Assembly: GCF_002278035.1 (NCBI RefSeq)
Contig: NZ_CP022605.1
Span: 930,001-994,000 of the forward strand
DNA length: 64,000 nt
Reading direction: 5' to 3'
Source: Ochrobactrum quorumnocens
GTDB taxonomy: Bacteria; Pseudomonadota; Alphaproteobacteria; Rhizobiales; Rhizobiaceae
Of this stretch, positions 56,168 through 64,000 are shown in pieces. The notes under the pieces are model-generated. The model ran no database searches and was not told the DNA's origin. It worked only from the letters and a program-made list of their open reading frames with translations. Made by a program: the position numbers and the translations under genes. Position 1 is the first letter of the stretch. Every line of letters starts with the position of its first letter.

Positions 56168-57040
56168 CTAACTCGTGTGGCGGGGGTCAAGGAGATCGCG
56201 CAGCGCGTCGCCGACAAGGTTCCATGACAAGACGAAGAGAAAGATGGCTGCGCCTGGAAAGACCAGGGTATACCAATATTGGAAAGGATTTCCTGGTTGT
56301 CCGACGATCCAATTGCGCGAATAGGCGATAAATTGGCCCCAGTCCGCGTAACCTTCCTCGGTGCCAACGCCGAGAAAACTCAGTGCAGAGGCGGAGAGAA
56401 CCATCGAGCCAGTTGCCATTGTGGCCAAAACAAGCACCGGGAAAAAGGCGTTGGGCAGGATGTGAAGCACAATGAGACGCAAATCACCTGCGCCATAGGT
56501 CCTTGCGGCATGCACATAATCCATTTCGCGAATACGTAAGATTTCGCTGCGCACGACGCGCGCATAGCCCATCCAGCCAAAGGTCGTCAGTGCTATTGTG
56601 ATTGGCCCTATCCCTTTTCCAAGAAGGGCAGTGAGCACCATCGCTGCAATCAAAAACGGAACGGCCATGAAAACGTCGACGATCCGCATGAGGACTTCGT
56701 CAACTGCGCCGCCATAATAGGCCGCAATTGAACCGATCAAAGTGCCAATAAACACAGAGATAGCGACTACACCCAAGCCGATCTTGAAAGCCGTCCGGGT
56801 CCCCCAGATAACTGCATAATATATATCATACTGCCCCTCCGTAGTTCCAAAGATAGCCCCGGCGGAAGGAGGCTGTGGCGTCGCAAGAAAACCTGCGCGC
56901 GGTGTATCGTAGACCGACATTTGAAACTCCTGCGGAGGTGCCAGCATCGGAGCAAAAAGCGCGATCAACCCGAATCCCAGCAGAATAAGCACACCAATCA
57001 AAGAAACCGGATTGCGCAATAAGTATCGAAGCACCTTCAT
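56168..57040 (-). CDS. Peptide ABC transporter permease (DppC-like)
   Basis: A 290-residue inner-membrane permease of the DppC/OppC type. It has an N-terminal helix after a short basic region (LLRNPVSLIGVLILLGFGLI), a periplasmic loop and five further helices. The EAA signature that contacts the ATPases reads YVHAARTYGAGDLRLIVLHILPN. The ATG overlaps the stop of the DppB-like gene by four bases (ATGA), showing coupled translation. Together with the DppB-like protein it forms the membrane pore of the peptide transporter whose ATPases are encoded on the other side of the LysR gene. Confidence 0.93.
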   Translation of the reverse strand: MKVLRYLLRNPVSLIGVLILLGFGLIALFAPMLAPPQEFQMSVYDTPRAGFLATPQPPSAGAIFGTTEGQYDIYYAVIWGTRTAFKIGLGVVAISVFIGTLIGSIAAYYGGAVDEVLMRIVDVFMAVPFLIAAMVLTALLGKGIGPITIALTTFGWMGYARVVRSEILRIREMDYVHAARTYGAGDLRLIVLHILPNAFFPVLVLATMATGSMVLSASALSFLGVGTEEGYADWGQFIAYSRNWIVGQPGNPFQYWYTLVFPGAAIFLFVLSWNLVGDALRDLLDPRHTS

Positions 57041-58074
57041 CGCGTCTTCACCCTTGGATCGAGCAATGGATAGATCAAATCAACTATTAGGTTCATCAGT
57101 ACAAGCACGACCGCAAAATAGAGGCTAAAACCAAGGATCGCGGGGAAATCTAGATTTGCAGCAGATTTCGCCGCGAACTGGCCCAAACCGGAATAGTCAA
57201 AAATAGTTTCTGTAATGACGACACCACCCATCATAGTTGCAAGTTCCATGCCGGCAATGGTGGTGACAGGCAGCAGCGCGTTGCGGCGCGCATGCTTTAG
57301 TTCAACAATGCGCCGGGGCATGCCCTTGGCACGCGCGGTCCGCACATAGTCCTGTCGTAGGGTTTCAAGCATCGACGTGCGCATCACACGGGTCATGCTC
57401 GCAAGATTAACATATGTTAGTGTGATAACGGGCGCCGCGAGATGGCGTAGAGAATCCCAAAATACCTGAAAATTGCCATTTAGGAGCGCGTCAATCGTAT
57501 TGGCACCGGTATACCTCGTGAATTCGGCAGACATAACGGTTGCCTGTGCCCACTGGCTGAGCCGACCTGGCGGAAACCAATCAAGGGCAGAATAGAAGAT
57601 CAAAAGCATTAGAAGGCCGAAAACATAGACTGGGAAAGACCAGCCAAGAATAGTGAATATCCTTATAACGTGATCAGGCCATTTATTCAGGTAAATGCCA
57701 GCACGCGAACCAAGAAAAATTGCTAGCAGAAAGCTCGGAATAAAGGCAAACACGACCAGTTCTAAAGTTGCAGGCAAAAGTGAAGCCAAGGCGTTTGCCA
57801 CTGGCTGGCGCGCGGTCTCGGACCAGCCCAGATTCCCAGTCAAAATATTGCTGATCCATTTGCCGTATTGGATATGAAAAGGATCGTTAAGACCATATTG
57901 TTCGATCATACGCCGGATACTATCCTGTCCGCCTTTAAGAAAATCGGGCGAAGGCGCATAAGCTGCCAGGCGCTGTGTTGGTGAAAGCGACATTTGCAAA
58001 GCAAACAACATCACCGACAAAGCGAAGAGAACCACGGGAAGAGTTAGCAACCGCCGCAGAGCGTAATTCAGCAC
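57037..58074 (-). CDS. Peptide ABC transporter permease (DppB-like)
   Basis: A 345-residue permease of the DppB/OppB type. GTG 58074 is preferred: AGAGG lies seven bases upstream and the protein then begins LNYALRRLLTLPVVLFALSV, the normal start of this family. A GTG 17 codons earlier (58125) is less likely. The EAA loop is RQDYVRTARAKGMPRRIVELK and the family's C-terminal pattern (ETIFDYSGLGQFA, LVDLIYPLLDPRV) is present. About six transmembrane helices are expected. The stop overlaps the DppC-like start. Confidence 0.93.
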   Translation of the reverse strand: MLNYALRRLLTLPVVLFALSVMLFALQMSLSPTQRLAAYAPSPDFLKGGQDSIRRMIEQYGLNDPFHIQYGKWISNILTGNLGWSETARQPVANALASLLPATLELVVFAFIPSFLLAIFLGSRAGIYLNKWPDHVIRIFTILGWSFPVYVFGLLMLLIFYSALDWFPPGRLSQWAQATVMSAEFTRYTGANTIDALLNGNFQVFWDSLRHLAAPVITLTYVNLASMTRVMRTSMLETLRQDYVRTARAKGMPRRIVELKHARRNALLPVTTIAGMELATMMGGVVITETIFDYSGLGQFAAKSAANLDFPAILGFSLYFAVVLVLMNLIVDLIYPLLDPRVKTR

Positions 58075-58145
58075 ATCAGGACCTCTTGCGCTAAGGATTG
58101 GGGAAAGGTCGGGCGAAAATGTCACCCGATCCGTTTTAGCGAGGC

Positions 58146-60071
58146 TCAGTTTGCCTTGGTTATAGGGTAGAAATCCCAGGCGCCGTAAAGAATCATGTTG
58201 TGAACATAACCGTCGATGTTGTTGCGAGTGACGATGTAACCAAAGTCCTCCCAGAGGAACTGGGTTGTTGCGTAATCATGCGACATAGTCTGCAATTGTG
58301 CATAGATCGGTTCACGCAACGCTGGATCTGATGAACCCCAAGCTTCATCCAACAAAGGTTTGAATTTTTCAGTCATCAATTGGCGATAGCCATCGCCCAA
58401 CATTCCGCCGACAAGACCAGTCGGCGAAAGATAATAGGTGGCGGCACCCAGTGGACCGCCTGGATCCGAATAGTCAGGTCCCCAACCCATGTAGGTGAGT
58501 GGGGAAGCAGGCTTTTCGCGGTTGTTAAGCTTGTCTGAGATCGATGCCCATGGCAGCGACTGGATCTTCATCTTGAATTTCGGATTAATGCGCTGCAGAC
58601 CCTGCTGGAGGGCAGATAAAGCGGCGGTGCCCTGCGGCGTGCCTTCCTGCACGTAAGCAGTGAAGGTGAAGCCTTTTTCCCATAGCTTTCCGTCAAAAGC
58701 TTTCTTGAAATGTTCCGCAGCTTTTTGGGGGTCATAGCTATAGATGGGAGAGTCAGCGCGATAGCCCATAATGCCGCGAACCGACGGGCCACGCGACTGC
58801 ACTGTCTTGTTTAGCAGCACCTGCTTGAGAAGCGCATCATAGTTCTGAGCATAGTTGAAACCCTTACGTACATCGATGTCTGCAAAGAAGTTCGGCGGAA
58901 TGCCATTTCCATCGATTTGCCCACTGCCGATTGCTGGGTTGTCTGCATCATCCAATGGCCAAGCAAAATAAAGCCCTCGTCCGAAGACTTTTGGTAGGCC
59001 GTCCACCACCTTCACGCCGTCGGTTTTGCCAAGTTCATCAAGAAATTCGACAGGTGCTGTCACAAAATCGGCATCTCCTGACAGCAGTTGTAGACGTCGA
59101 GTGGTCCACTCGGGGACTGTGCGCATGACAACGCGCTCGAGCTTGGCTGGACCCATGAAATAATTGTCAAAGCGCTTGAGCGTGATGCGACGGTCGGTAC
59201 GATCCCATTCCTCGAGCATGAAGGGACCAGTGCCGTTTTCCTGCGCAAACAGCGGATCATCCCCAAGTTCAGGACGGTAGTATTTTTTCCATGTATCCCC
59301 GTCGCCATCCCATCCGCCGACAGATGTAACCCACTCCTTGTCAACGATTGAGGCGCCAAACGGAAGTGCCAGAACGCCGAGGGTGGCCGGGAAGGGCTTG
59401 GGCAATTTCAAAATGACCTTATCACCTTCGACAGTGATCTGCGACGCGAGTTGGTCGTAGACTTTCCGAAGAGCTTCCGGACTTGCCTCATTGAAATTTT
59501 TGACGTTGCCTTCGGTCTCGACCCACTTGGTAACATCGGGATATTTACCCGCAGTCACCACTTCGGTGATTGCATTGGACATCCATGACTGGCCCATCAG
59601 GATAGATCTTAACAACGAATAGCGCACATCTTCGGGGGTAATTACCCCAAACCCGGGCTCGATTGCGTGCTTCTGATCTTCTGTCAGCCCATCGTAATTA
59701 GACCAAGTGATCTTGCCGTCATCGCCTTTGATGCCGACTTTGTGGGCATATACGTCCTTGCGGATGGGAAATGTGTACGTGATGGAGCCATCGTCGCTCT
59801 GCTTGATGAGACCATTTTCTAGTGTCGGAACTTCACTGGAGAGCGATGGCACGAATTCGGAAATTTCCGAGCCATTGTAATTGAGTAGGCGGCTGTAGAC
59901 ATTCAGTACGCCGTACGAGCTTGGGGTATTCGCAATATAGGCTGGATCGAAGGATTGGATATCATCAGTCCATAAAAACACGAACGTACCTGGATTTTTG
60001 GTCTGGGCGACAGCAGGGAGCGTCGCTAGGCCAAGCCCACAGGTGAGGGCCAGCGCCAAAGCAGTTTTCAT
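58146..60071 (-). CDS. Peptide-binding protein of the ABC transporter (SBP_bac_5)
   Basis: A 641-residue periplasmic solute-binding protein, longer than E. coli DppA (about 535). ATG 60071 has GGGG eight bases upstream and starts a signal peptide (MKTALALALTCGLGLATLPAVAQ). Family 5 hallmarks are the early DIQSFDPAYIANTPSSYGVLN, the VPTLENGLIKQSDDGSITYTF region and the C-terminal AWGSSDPALREPIY. First gene of a leftward operon with the two permeases, an S12 hydrolase and a M55 D-aminopeptidase, it presumably delivers oligopeptides, perhaps D-residue peptides from cell walls. It is divergent from the LysR gene 121 bp away, which is likely to regulate it. Confidence 0.93.
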   Translation of the reverse strand: MKTALALALTCGLGLATLPAVAQTKNPGTFVFLWTDDIQSFDPAYIANTPSSYGVLNVYSRLLNYNGSEISEFVPSLSSEVPTLENGLIKQSDDGSITYTFPIRKDVYAHKVGIKGDDGKITWSNYDGLTEDQKHAIEPGFGVITPEDVRYSLLRSILMGQSWMSNAITEVVTAGKYPDVTKWVETEGNVKNFNEASPEALRKVYDQLASQITVEGDKVILKLPKPFPATLGVLALPFGASIVDKEWVTSVGGWDGDGDTWKKYYRPELGDDPLFAQENGTGPFMLEEWDRTDRRITLKRFDNYFMGPAKLERVVMRTVPEWTTRRLQLLSGDADFVTAPVEFLDELGKTDGVKVVDGLPKVFGRGLYFAWPLDDADNPAIGSGQIDGNGIPPNFFADIDVRKGFNYAQNYDALLKQVLLNKTVQSRGPSVRGIMGYRADSPIYSYDPQKAAEHFKKAFDGKLWEKGFTFTAYVQEGTPQGTAALSALQQGLQRINPKFKMKIQSLPWASISDKLNNREKPASPLTYMGWGPDYSDPGGPLGAATYYLSPTGLVGGMLGDGYRQLMTEKFKPLLDEAWGSSDPALREPIYAQLQTMSHDYATTQFLWEDFGYIVTRNNIDGYVHNMILYGAWDFYPITKAN

Positions 60072-60150
60072 AGATATGTTCCCCTTTTGGACTTATAATC
60101 TTCTTTAATTTTTCTTTCACGCTAGGAGCAGACTTGCACTGCTGTCCAAT

Positions 60151-60172
60151 GCGTAGTTAGAATGAACTATGC
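60151..60172. promoter_or_regulatory. Candidate LysR operator of the peptide locus
   Basis: An inverted repeat with arms GC.TAGTT and AACTA.GC around a 6-base spacer lies in the 121-bp space between the divergent binding-protein and LysR genes. It ends 20 bp before the LysR start, fitting both autoregulation and control of the operon. Confidence 0.55.
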
Positions 60173-60192
60173 AAAGAACGCATGAGGTGGTG

Positions 60193-61140
60193 ATGGAGCT
60201 GGCTTGGCTCGAAGACTTCCTGGAAATTGTTGCCACACGAAACTTTTCCACGGCGGCTGCTTCGCGAAATATCTCTCAACCTGCGTTTAGTCGACGCATT
60301 CGATCACTTGAAACATGGGTGGGGGCAGACCTTCTGGATCGAAGCACCTACCCCGTTCATCTAACAAGCGCAGGCAATTTATTTGTACCGCGCTGTCAGG
60401 AACTCGTCCGCGATATGTATCGACTGCGGACTGACTGCCGCAATGTCGCAGGTGCAAGCTCGCAGCTTCTTACATTCACGGCGCTTCATACCTTGGCGAT
60501 CTATTTTTTCCCCGACTGGATCCGACAGTCGCAGCAACCCGATTCACCCGTGCGCAGCAGCATGCATACCGCCGATTTTCTTGAATGCATCGAGCATCTT
60601 TCGTCTGGTAAATGCAATTTCGCGATTACATATGATCACCCCGATGGTCCGCCGGTTCTCGAGGCGGGGCCATTCGAATCCGTGCAGATTGGAAAGGATC
60701 GCCTCATCCTTGTTTCGGGATTGGATGCAAGCGGTAAGCCTCTTTACGAGCTGGAAGTGCCGGAAGGTACTAGAATCCCTTATCTGTCGTATTCGTGGAA
60801 CGATGGCTATCTGGGCAAGCTAATATCGCTTATCCAGTCGCGCCGACGGCAGCCGCTAAATTTGAGTACTGTTTATCAGTCCTCGCTTGCAGTTAGTCTT
60901 AAGCAGATGGCAATAGCAGGTCACGGGGTCGCGTGGTTGCCGCAAATATGCGTTCAAAAGGCAATAAGACAGAACGAACTAATTCAGATCGGCGGACAAC
61001 AAATGTCGCTGGAAATGGAGATCAGAATATTCCGGCGTGCTGGTGCAAAAAATCGTGACGTTGAAGCATTTTGGGATTATCTGGCGCGAAATCAGAGCAA
61101 TGCTCGCAGCATTATAGACCCGGTGCTCAGTTTGCGCTGA
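60193..61140 (+). CDS. LysR-family transcriptional regulator
   Basis: A 315-residue LysR-type regulator. ATG 60193 is used because GAGG lies just upstream, and the protein then begins MELAWLEDFLEIVATRNFST, a normal LysR start. The N-terminal winged helix has ISQPAFSRRIRSLETWVGADL, and the remaining ~230 residues form the effector-binding domain. It stands between the leftward peptide operon and the rightward ATPase genes and probably regulates both halves; the inducer may be a peptide or D-amino acid. Family assignment is secure; targets are inferred from position. Confidence 0.93.
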   Translation: MELAWLEDFLEIVATRNFSTAAASRNISQPAFSRRIRSLETWVGADLLDRSTYPVHLTSAGNLFVPRCQELVRDMYRLRTDCRNVAGASSQLLTFTALHTLAIYFFPDWIRQSQQPDSPVRSSMHTADFLECIEHLSSGKCNFAITYDHPDGPPVLEAGPFESVQIGKDRLILVSGLDASGKPLYELEVPEGTRIPYLSYSWNDGYLGKLISLIQSRRRQPLNLSTVYQSSLAVSLKQMAIAGHGVAWLPQICVQKAIRQNELIQIGGQQMSLEMEIRIFRRAGAKNRDVEAFWDYLARNQSNARSIIDPVLSLR

Positions 61141-61376
61141 ACCACGGCGATTTATCGTCATGCGAAAAGAGATACGCCAATGCAAAGTTTGCATAACGTC
61201 GGTTAATTCATCCAATGACTGCGGGATGATCACGCAAAGCGGGATCATCAGTTCGCTTCGATAAGTAAGAGATCGGAAAAACGTCACCCACGTACAAAGC
61301 TTGGCCTGTTGACAGCAAACGGTCGGAGAGCATTAGATATCGTCAAAATGCGAGCCAATCGCCAGGGGAACTAGTT

Positions 61377-62300
61377 TTGACCAAGCAATCAACAACCAGT
61401 CTATCTCTTCCTGAAAATGTCATACTTTCTGTTGAAAATCTCGAAGTCTGCTTTGCGCCACATGCTGCACATCCTGTACGGGCGGTCAAAGATGTATCGC
61501 TGCAGATCAGTCATGGGGAAACACTCGCGCTGGTGGGTGAATCTGGTTCCGGAAAGTCCGTTACTGCTATGACGATTATGCGATTGACTGAATATGACGG
61601 CGCAAAAATTACCAGCGGCCGCATCGTTATGCGATTAAAGGATGGCTCGATCTGTGATCTGACCAAACTTCCCGAAAAGCGTATCGAGGCGTTGCGCGGT
61701 TACGAGGTCTCGATCGTCTTCCAAGATCCAATGTCCAGTCTAAATCCCGTCTTCACTGTCGCTGACCAAATAACAGAAGCCGTTATTAGACACCAAAAAA
61801 AATCACCGCGCGAAGCGAGACAAATTGCGCTCAGCGTTCTTAAAACGGTCCGGGTTCCCGACGCCGAGCGCCGACTTGACCAATTTCCACATCAACTCTC
61901 AGGTGGCATGCGCCAGCGCGTCATGATCGCTATGGCATTAGCTTGCAGACCGTCACTGATGATTCTTGACGAGCCCACCACTGCACTTGATGTGACCATC
62001 CAGGCACAGATACTCGATCTTGTTCGGGCGCTCCAAAACGAGATCGGAATGGCTGTTCTGTTTATAACTCATGATATGGGGGTCGTTGCCGAAATCGCTG
62101 ACCGAGTGTGCGTTATGCGTCAGGGGGAGATCGTGGAAACCGGAGCGGTCAAAGACATCTTCAACAATCCAAAGCATCCTTATACGCGGGCCCTTATCTC
62201 GGCTGTGCCCCGATTGGGGAGTATGGCAGACAAGGAGAGTCCGGAAAAATTCCCACTCCTTATCTATGAAACTGACAGCCTCGTGGAGGGAGCGGTCTAA
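61377..62300 (+). CDS. Peptide ABC transporter ATPase (DppD-like)
   Basis: A 307-residue ATPase starting with TTG, with GGGGA seven bases upstream. Walker A is GESGSGKS, the signature is LSGGMRQR, Walker B is MILDEPT and the H-loop is FITHDMG. The C-terminal [16 protein letters not shown] is typical of the oligopeptide subfamily. It is encoded 236 bp after the LysR gene, and its stop overlaps the ATG of the second ATPase (TAATG). With the second ATPase it powers the transporter whose permeases and binding protein are encoded on the opposite strand. Confidence 0.95.
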   Translation: MTKQSTTSLSLPENVILSVENLEVCFAPHAAHPVRAVKDVSLQISHGETLALVGESGSGKSVTAMTIMRLTEYDGAKITSGRIVMRLKDGSICDLTKLPEKRIEALRGYEVSIVFQDPMSSLNPVFTVADQITEAVIRHQKKSPREARQIALSVLKTVRVPDAERRLDQFPHQLSGGMRQRVMIAMALACRPSLMILDEPTTALDVTIQAQILDLVRALQNEIGMAVLFITHDMGVVAEIADRVCVMRQGEIVETGAVKDIFNNPKHPYTRALISAVPRLGSMADKESPEKFPLLIYETDSLVEGAV

Positions 62301-63253
62301 TGATTGGCGTTCCGCAGCATAAAGGTGCCAAAACCCCGCTGATTGAAGTTCGTGATCTGGTAATCCGCTTTGACCTAAAGGGAGGACTATTGGGTCGAAC
62401 GACGGGCCGGGTGCATGCGGTAGAGCAAGTTACGTTCAATGTCTTTTCTGGCGAAACGCTGGCACTTGTCGGCGAATCTGGTTGCGGTAAGTCCACAGTG
62501 GCCCGCTGTATTATGCAACTTGACCGACCGCAATCGGGATCAATCCGTTATGATGGAACCGAACTTGTTGGAGCTGCGAAATCCACGCTTGCACGGTTTC
62601 GCAGAGAAGCTCAAATGGTGTTTCAGGACCCCTTCTCCTCGCTCAATCCCCGCATGACGATTGCGCGAGCTCTGATGGATCCCATGCGCGTACATCGAGT
62701 TGGAGGAACAGTGGAATTGCGTAAGCGGGCTGCTGACCTTCTGGCAAAAGTCCATCTCTCTCCTGAGCATCTTGATCGTTACCCGCACGCTTTTTCGGGG
62801 GGGCAGCGCCAGCGCATTTGTATCGCACGTGCCCTTGCTCTTAATCCTCGCCTTATTATTGCCGATGAGGCGGTCGCTTCCTTGGATGTGACCGTGCAAG
62901 CTCAGGTCATTAATTTGCTGATGGATCTTCAACGAGAGATGGGCATAGGCATACTATTCATAAGTCACGATATGGCTGTGGTAGAACGCGTCGCGCATCG
63001 CGTCGCTGTCATGTATTTGGGGGAAATAGTTGAAATCGGGGACCGCCGTTCTGTTTTCAACAACCCCCAGCATCCATACACAAGGAAGCTTCTTTCCAGC
63101 GTTCCCGTTGCTGATCCCTCTCAACGTCCTATTGGGCGTTCACCAATGTCAGACGAAATACCTAGTGCAGTCCGAGCGCTGGATTTCGAACCGATTCAAC
63201 TCCCGATGGTTCAGATCGGACCGGCGCATTATGTTCGACAGTTCCACGGATAG
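62300..63253 (+). CDS. Peptide ABC transporter ATPase (DppF-like)
   Basis: A 317-residue ATPase overlapping the previous stop by one base. Walker A is GESGCGKST, the signature FSGGQRQR, Walker B IIADEAVASLD (the usual DEPVSALD is here DEAVASLD, a conservative change) and the H-loop FISHDMA. The family C-terminus NNPQHPYTRKLLSSVPVADP is present. It forms the ATPase heterodimer with the DppD-like protein. It is the last gene of the rightward unit; about 620 bp of non-coding DNA follow. Confidence 0.95.
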   Translation: MIGVPQHKGAKTPLIEVRDLVIRFDLKGGLLGRTTGRVHAVEQVTFNVFSGETLALVGESGCGKSTVARCIMQLDRPQSGSIRYDGTELVGAAKSTLARFRREAQMVFQDPFSSLNPRMTIARALMDPMRVHRVGGTVELRKRAADLLAKVHLSPEHLDRYPHAFSGGQRQRICIARALALNPRLIIADEAVASLDVTVQAQVINLLMDLQREMGIGILFISHDMAVVERVAHRVAVMYLGEIVEIGDRRSVFNNPQHPYTRKLLSSVPVADPSQRPIGRSPMSDEIPSAVRALDFEPIQLPMVQIGPAHYVRQFHG

Positions 63254-63876
63254 TCTTGATGCAGCAGATTTATAAGACACAGCATAAAATGCGGACAACC
63301 CTAATTGGCACGTGAGAACACAAGTAATTTCCGTGGGTGACTGTGTTGCTAGTTTTCAACAATTTTTATTGTTCTTCGCGCTTGAGAGGAGAATGCGATC
63401 CATGCGCAAAGTGCAGACTTAGTGCTGGGATCAACATTATCGGGATCGAAATAGTCACGTGGCCGCGCATGCGGAGGGCTTTGCATCAGCAAGCGAGCAG
63501 TCACTCCAACAGAAATTCGCTGAGCACACTATAGTGGGGGCCCGCGGTAAGCCACGCTCCCTACCAACCGAATTTTGTAACCGAAGGTGCGCTGTAGTTG
63601 ACCCTATGCAGGGTCAAGCATATGAGACTTAACCTGACGAGAAATTCGTTCTTCGAGATCCGTGTTTATTTGTTCATTGTTACCTATTCTATCAATAAGT
63701 AAAACTGTGATCATTAATCGTAGTTTGTATTGTGTTTATTTTGACATATTAAATGTGTCACTCTAAACAGAACAAGCAAACTATTTCCATCCGGCTGAAT
63801 CCGGTGAATATTTTGTGCTTGACGTCTGCAAGGCTTGGGTCAGACTGCCACATCAATTAAGGTTCAGCCGGACATT
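63254..63876. other. Intergenic stretch before the right-edge gene
   Basis: No gene is supported; the frame at 63337-63534 has no start signal. It contains a short inverted repeat at 63742-63760 and AT-rich sequence, suggesting the promoter of the following partial gene. Confidence 0.4.
63742..63760. promoter_or_regulatory. Candidate operator/promoter element before the right-edge gene
   Basis: TGACA and TGTCA form an inverted repeat with a 9-base AT-rich spacer. A TTGACA hexamer overlaps its left arm (63741) and a weak TAAACA sits 17 bases later. It lies about 117 bp before the ATG of the partial gene. Regulator unknown. Confidence 0.35.
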
Positions 63877-64000
63877 ATGCCAAAACTGCTGCTTAAGCTC
63901 CTTCCTGACCTAATAGCAGCCGTTTGTGGATTGCTATTTTTCCCTTGGATATTGGGTGCCCCAGGGCATCCTTCCCTCTTAGTTGAATTAGGCTGGACGA
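63877..64000 (+). CDS. Start of an unidentified membrane or exported protein (3' end outside window)
   Basis: A frame open to the right edge begins at ATG 63877. The 41 visible residues open with a basic-hydrophobic segment (MPKLLLKLLPDLIAAVCGLL) that continues as FFPWILGAPGHPS, so a membrane helix or signal anchor is likely. The ribosome-binding site is weak. Too short to assign a family. Confidence 0.4.
   Translation, partial: MPKLLLKLLPDLIAAVCGLLFFPWILGAPGHPSLLVELGWT

Overview
The window looks like a chromosomal segment of an alphaproteobacterium of the order Hyphomicrobiales, probably the Brucella/Ochrobactrum group. This is an inference from gene content, not a database match. The supporting content is an IalB-type invasion protein, large autotransporters, a M55 peptidase beside an S12-type D-aminopeptidase-like hydrolase, a DUF6065 protein, an ESAT-6-like small secreted protein, and an IS5-family (IS427-like) insertion sequence. 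No rRNA, tRNA or CRISPR array was recognised.

Layout. 1-3 kb is an insertion-sequence boundary: the C-terminal part of an IS110-type transposase, a secreted von Willebrand A protein and a complete IS5-type element with a -1 frameshift. 3-11 kb is loosely packed. It holds a small ESAT-6-like secreted protein, a 920-residue disulfide-rich Sel1-like secreted protein, a small exported protein, a TrkH potassium transporter and the C-terminal relic of a flavin oxidoreductase. 11.3-14.7 kb is a catabolic operon (RidA, class V aminotransferase, SDR) with a divergent LysR regulator.

15.8-53 kb is the core of interest, a surface and biofilm region. It starts with a collagen-like outer surface protein, a DUF6065 protein and an L,D-transpeptidase. 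A c-di-GMP phosphodiesterase (EAL), an OmpR-type response regulator (copy 1) and an AraC regulator follow. Then come a 3,051-residue BapA-like adhesin with its own type I secretion system (ABC exporter, adaptor, BamE-like lipoprotein-type protein, TolC-like channel), a sensor histidine kinase, two large autotransporters sharing a co-linear barrel module, an IalB-family protein and a second copy of the response regulator. The two regulator genes are inverted relative to each other and share 653 bp of perfect identity, while their flanks differ by about a quarter. The 31-kb adhesin segment between them could therefore invert, and both promoters lie inside it while both divergent C-terminal tails lie outside. 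Three surface-protein genes (collagen-like protein and both autotransporters) also have the same unusual upstream element: three A(G/A)TG cores exactly 10 bp apart. That is the layout expected of OmpR-family binding sites. Taken together these suggest a two-component system controlling a set of surface adhesins, which is a hypothesis.

53.5-63.3 kb is a D-peptide scavenging locus. A peptide-binding protein, two permeases, an S12 serine hydrolase and a M55 D-aminopeptidase run leftward; a LysR regulator and two ABC ATPases run rightward. The last 124 bp hold the start of an unidentified membrane protein gene. Several intergenic stretches of 0.4-1.8 kb contain no recognisable gene.
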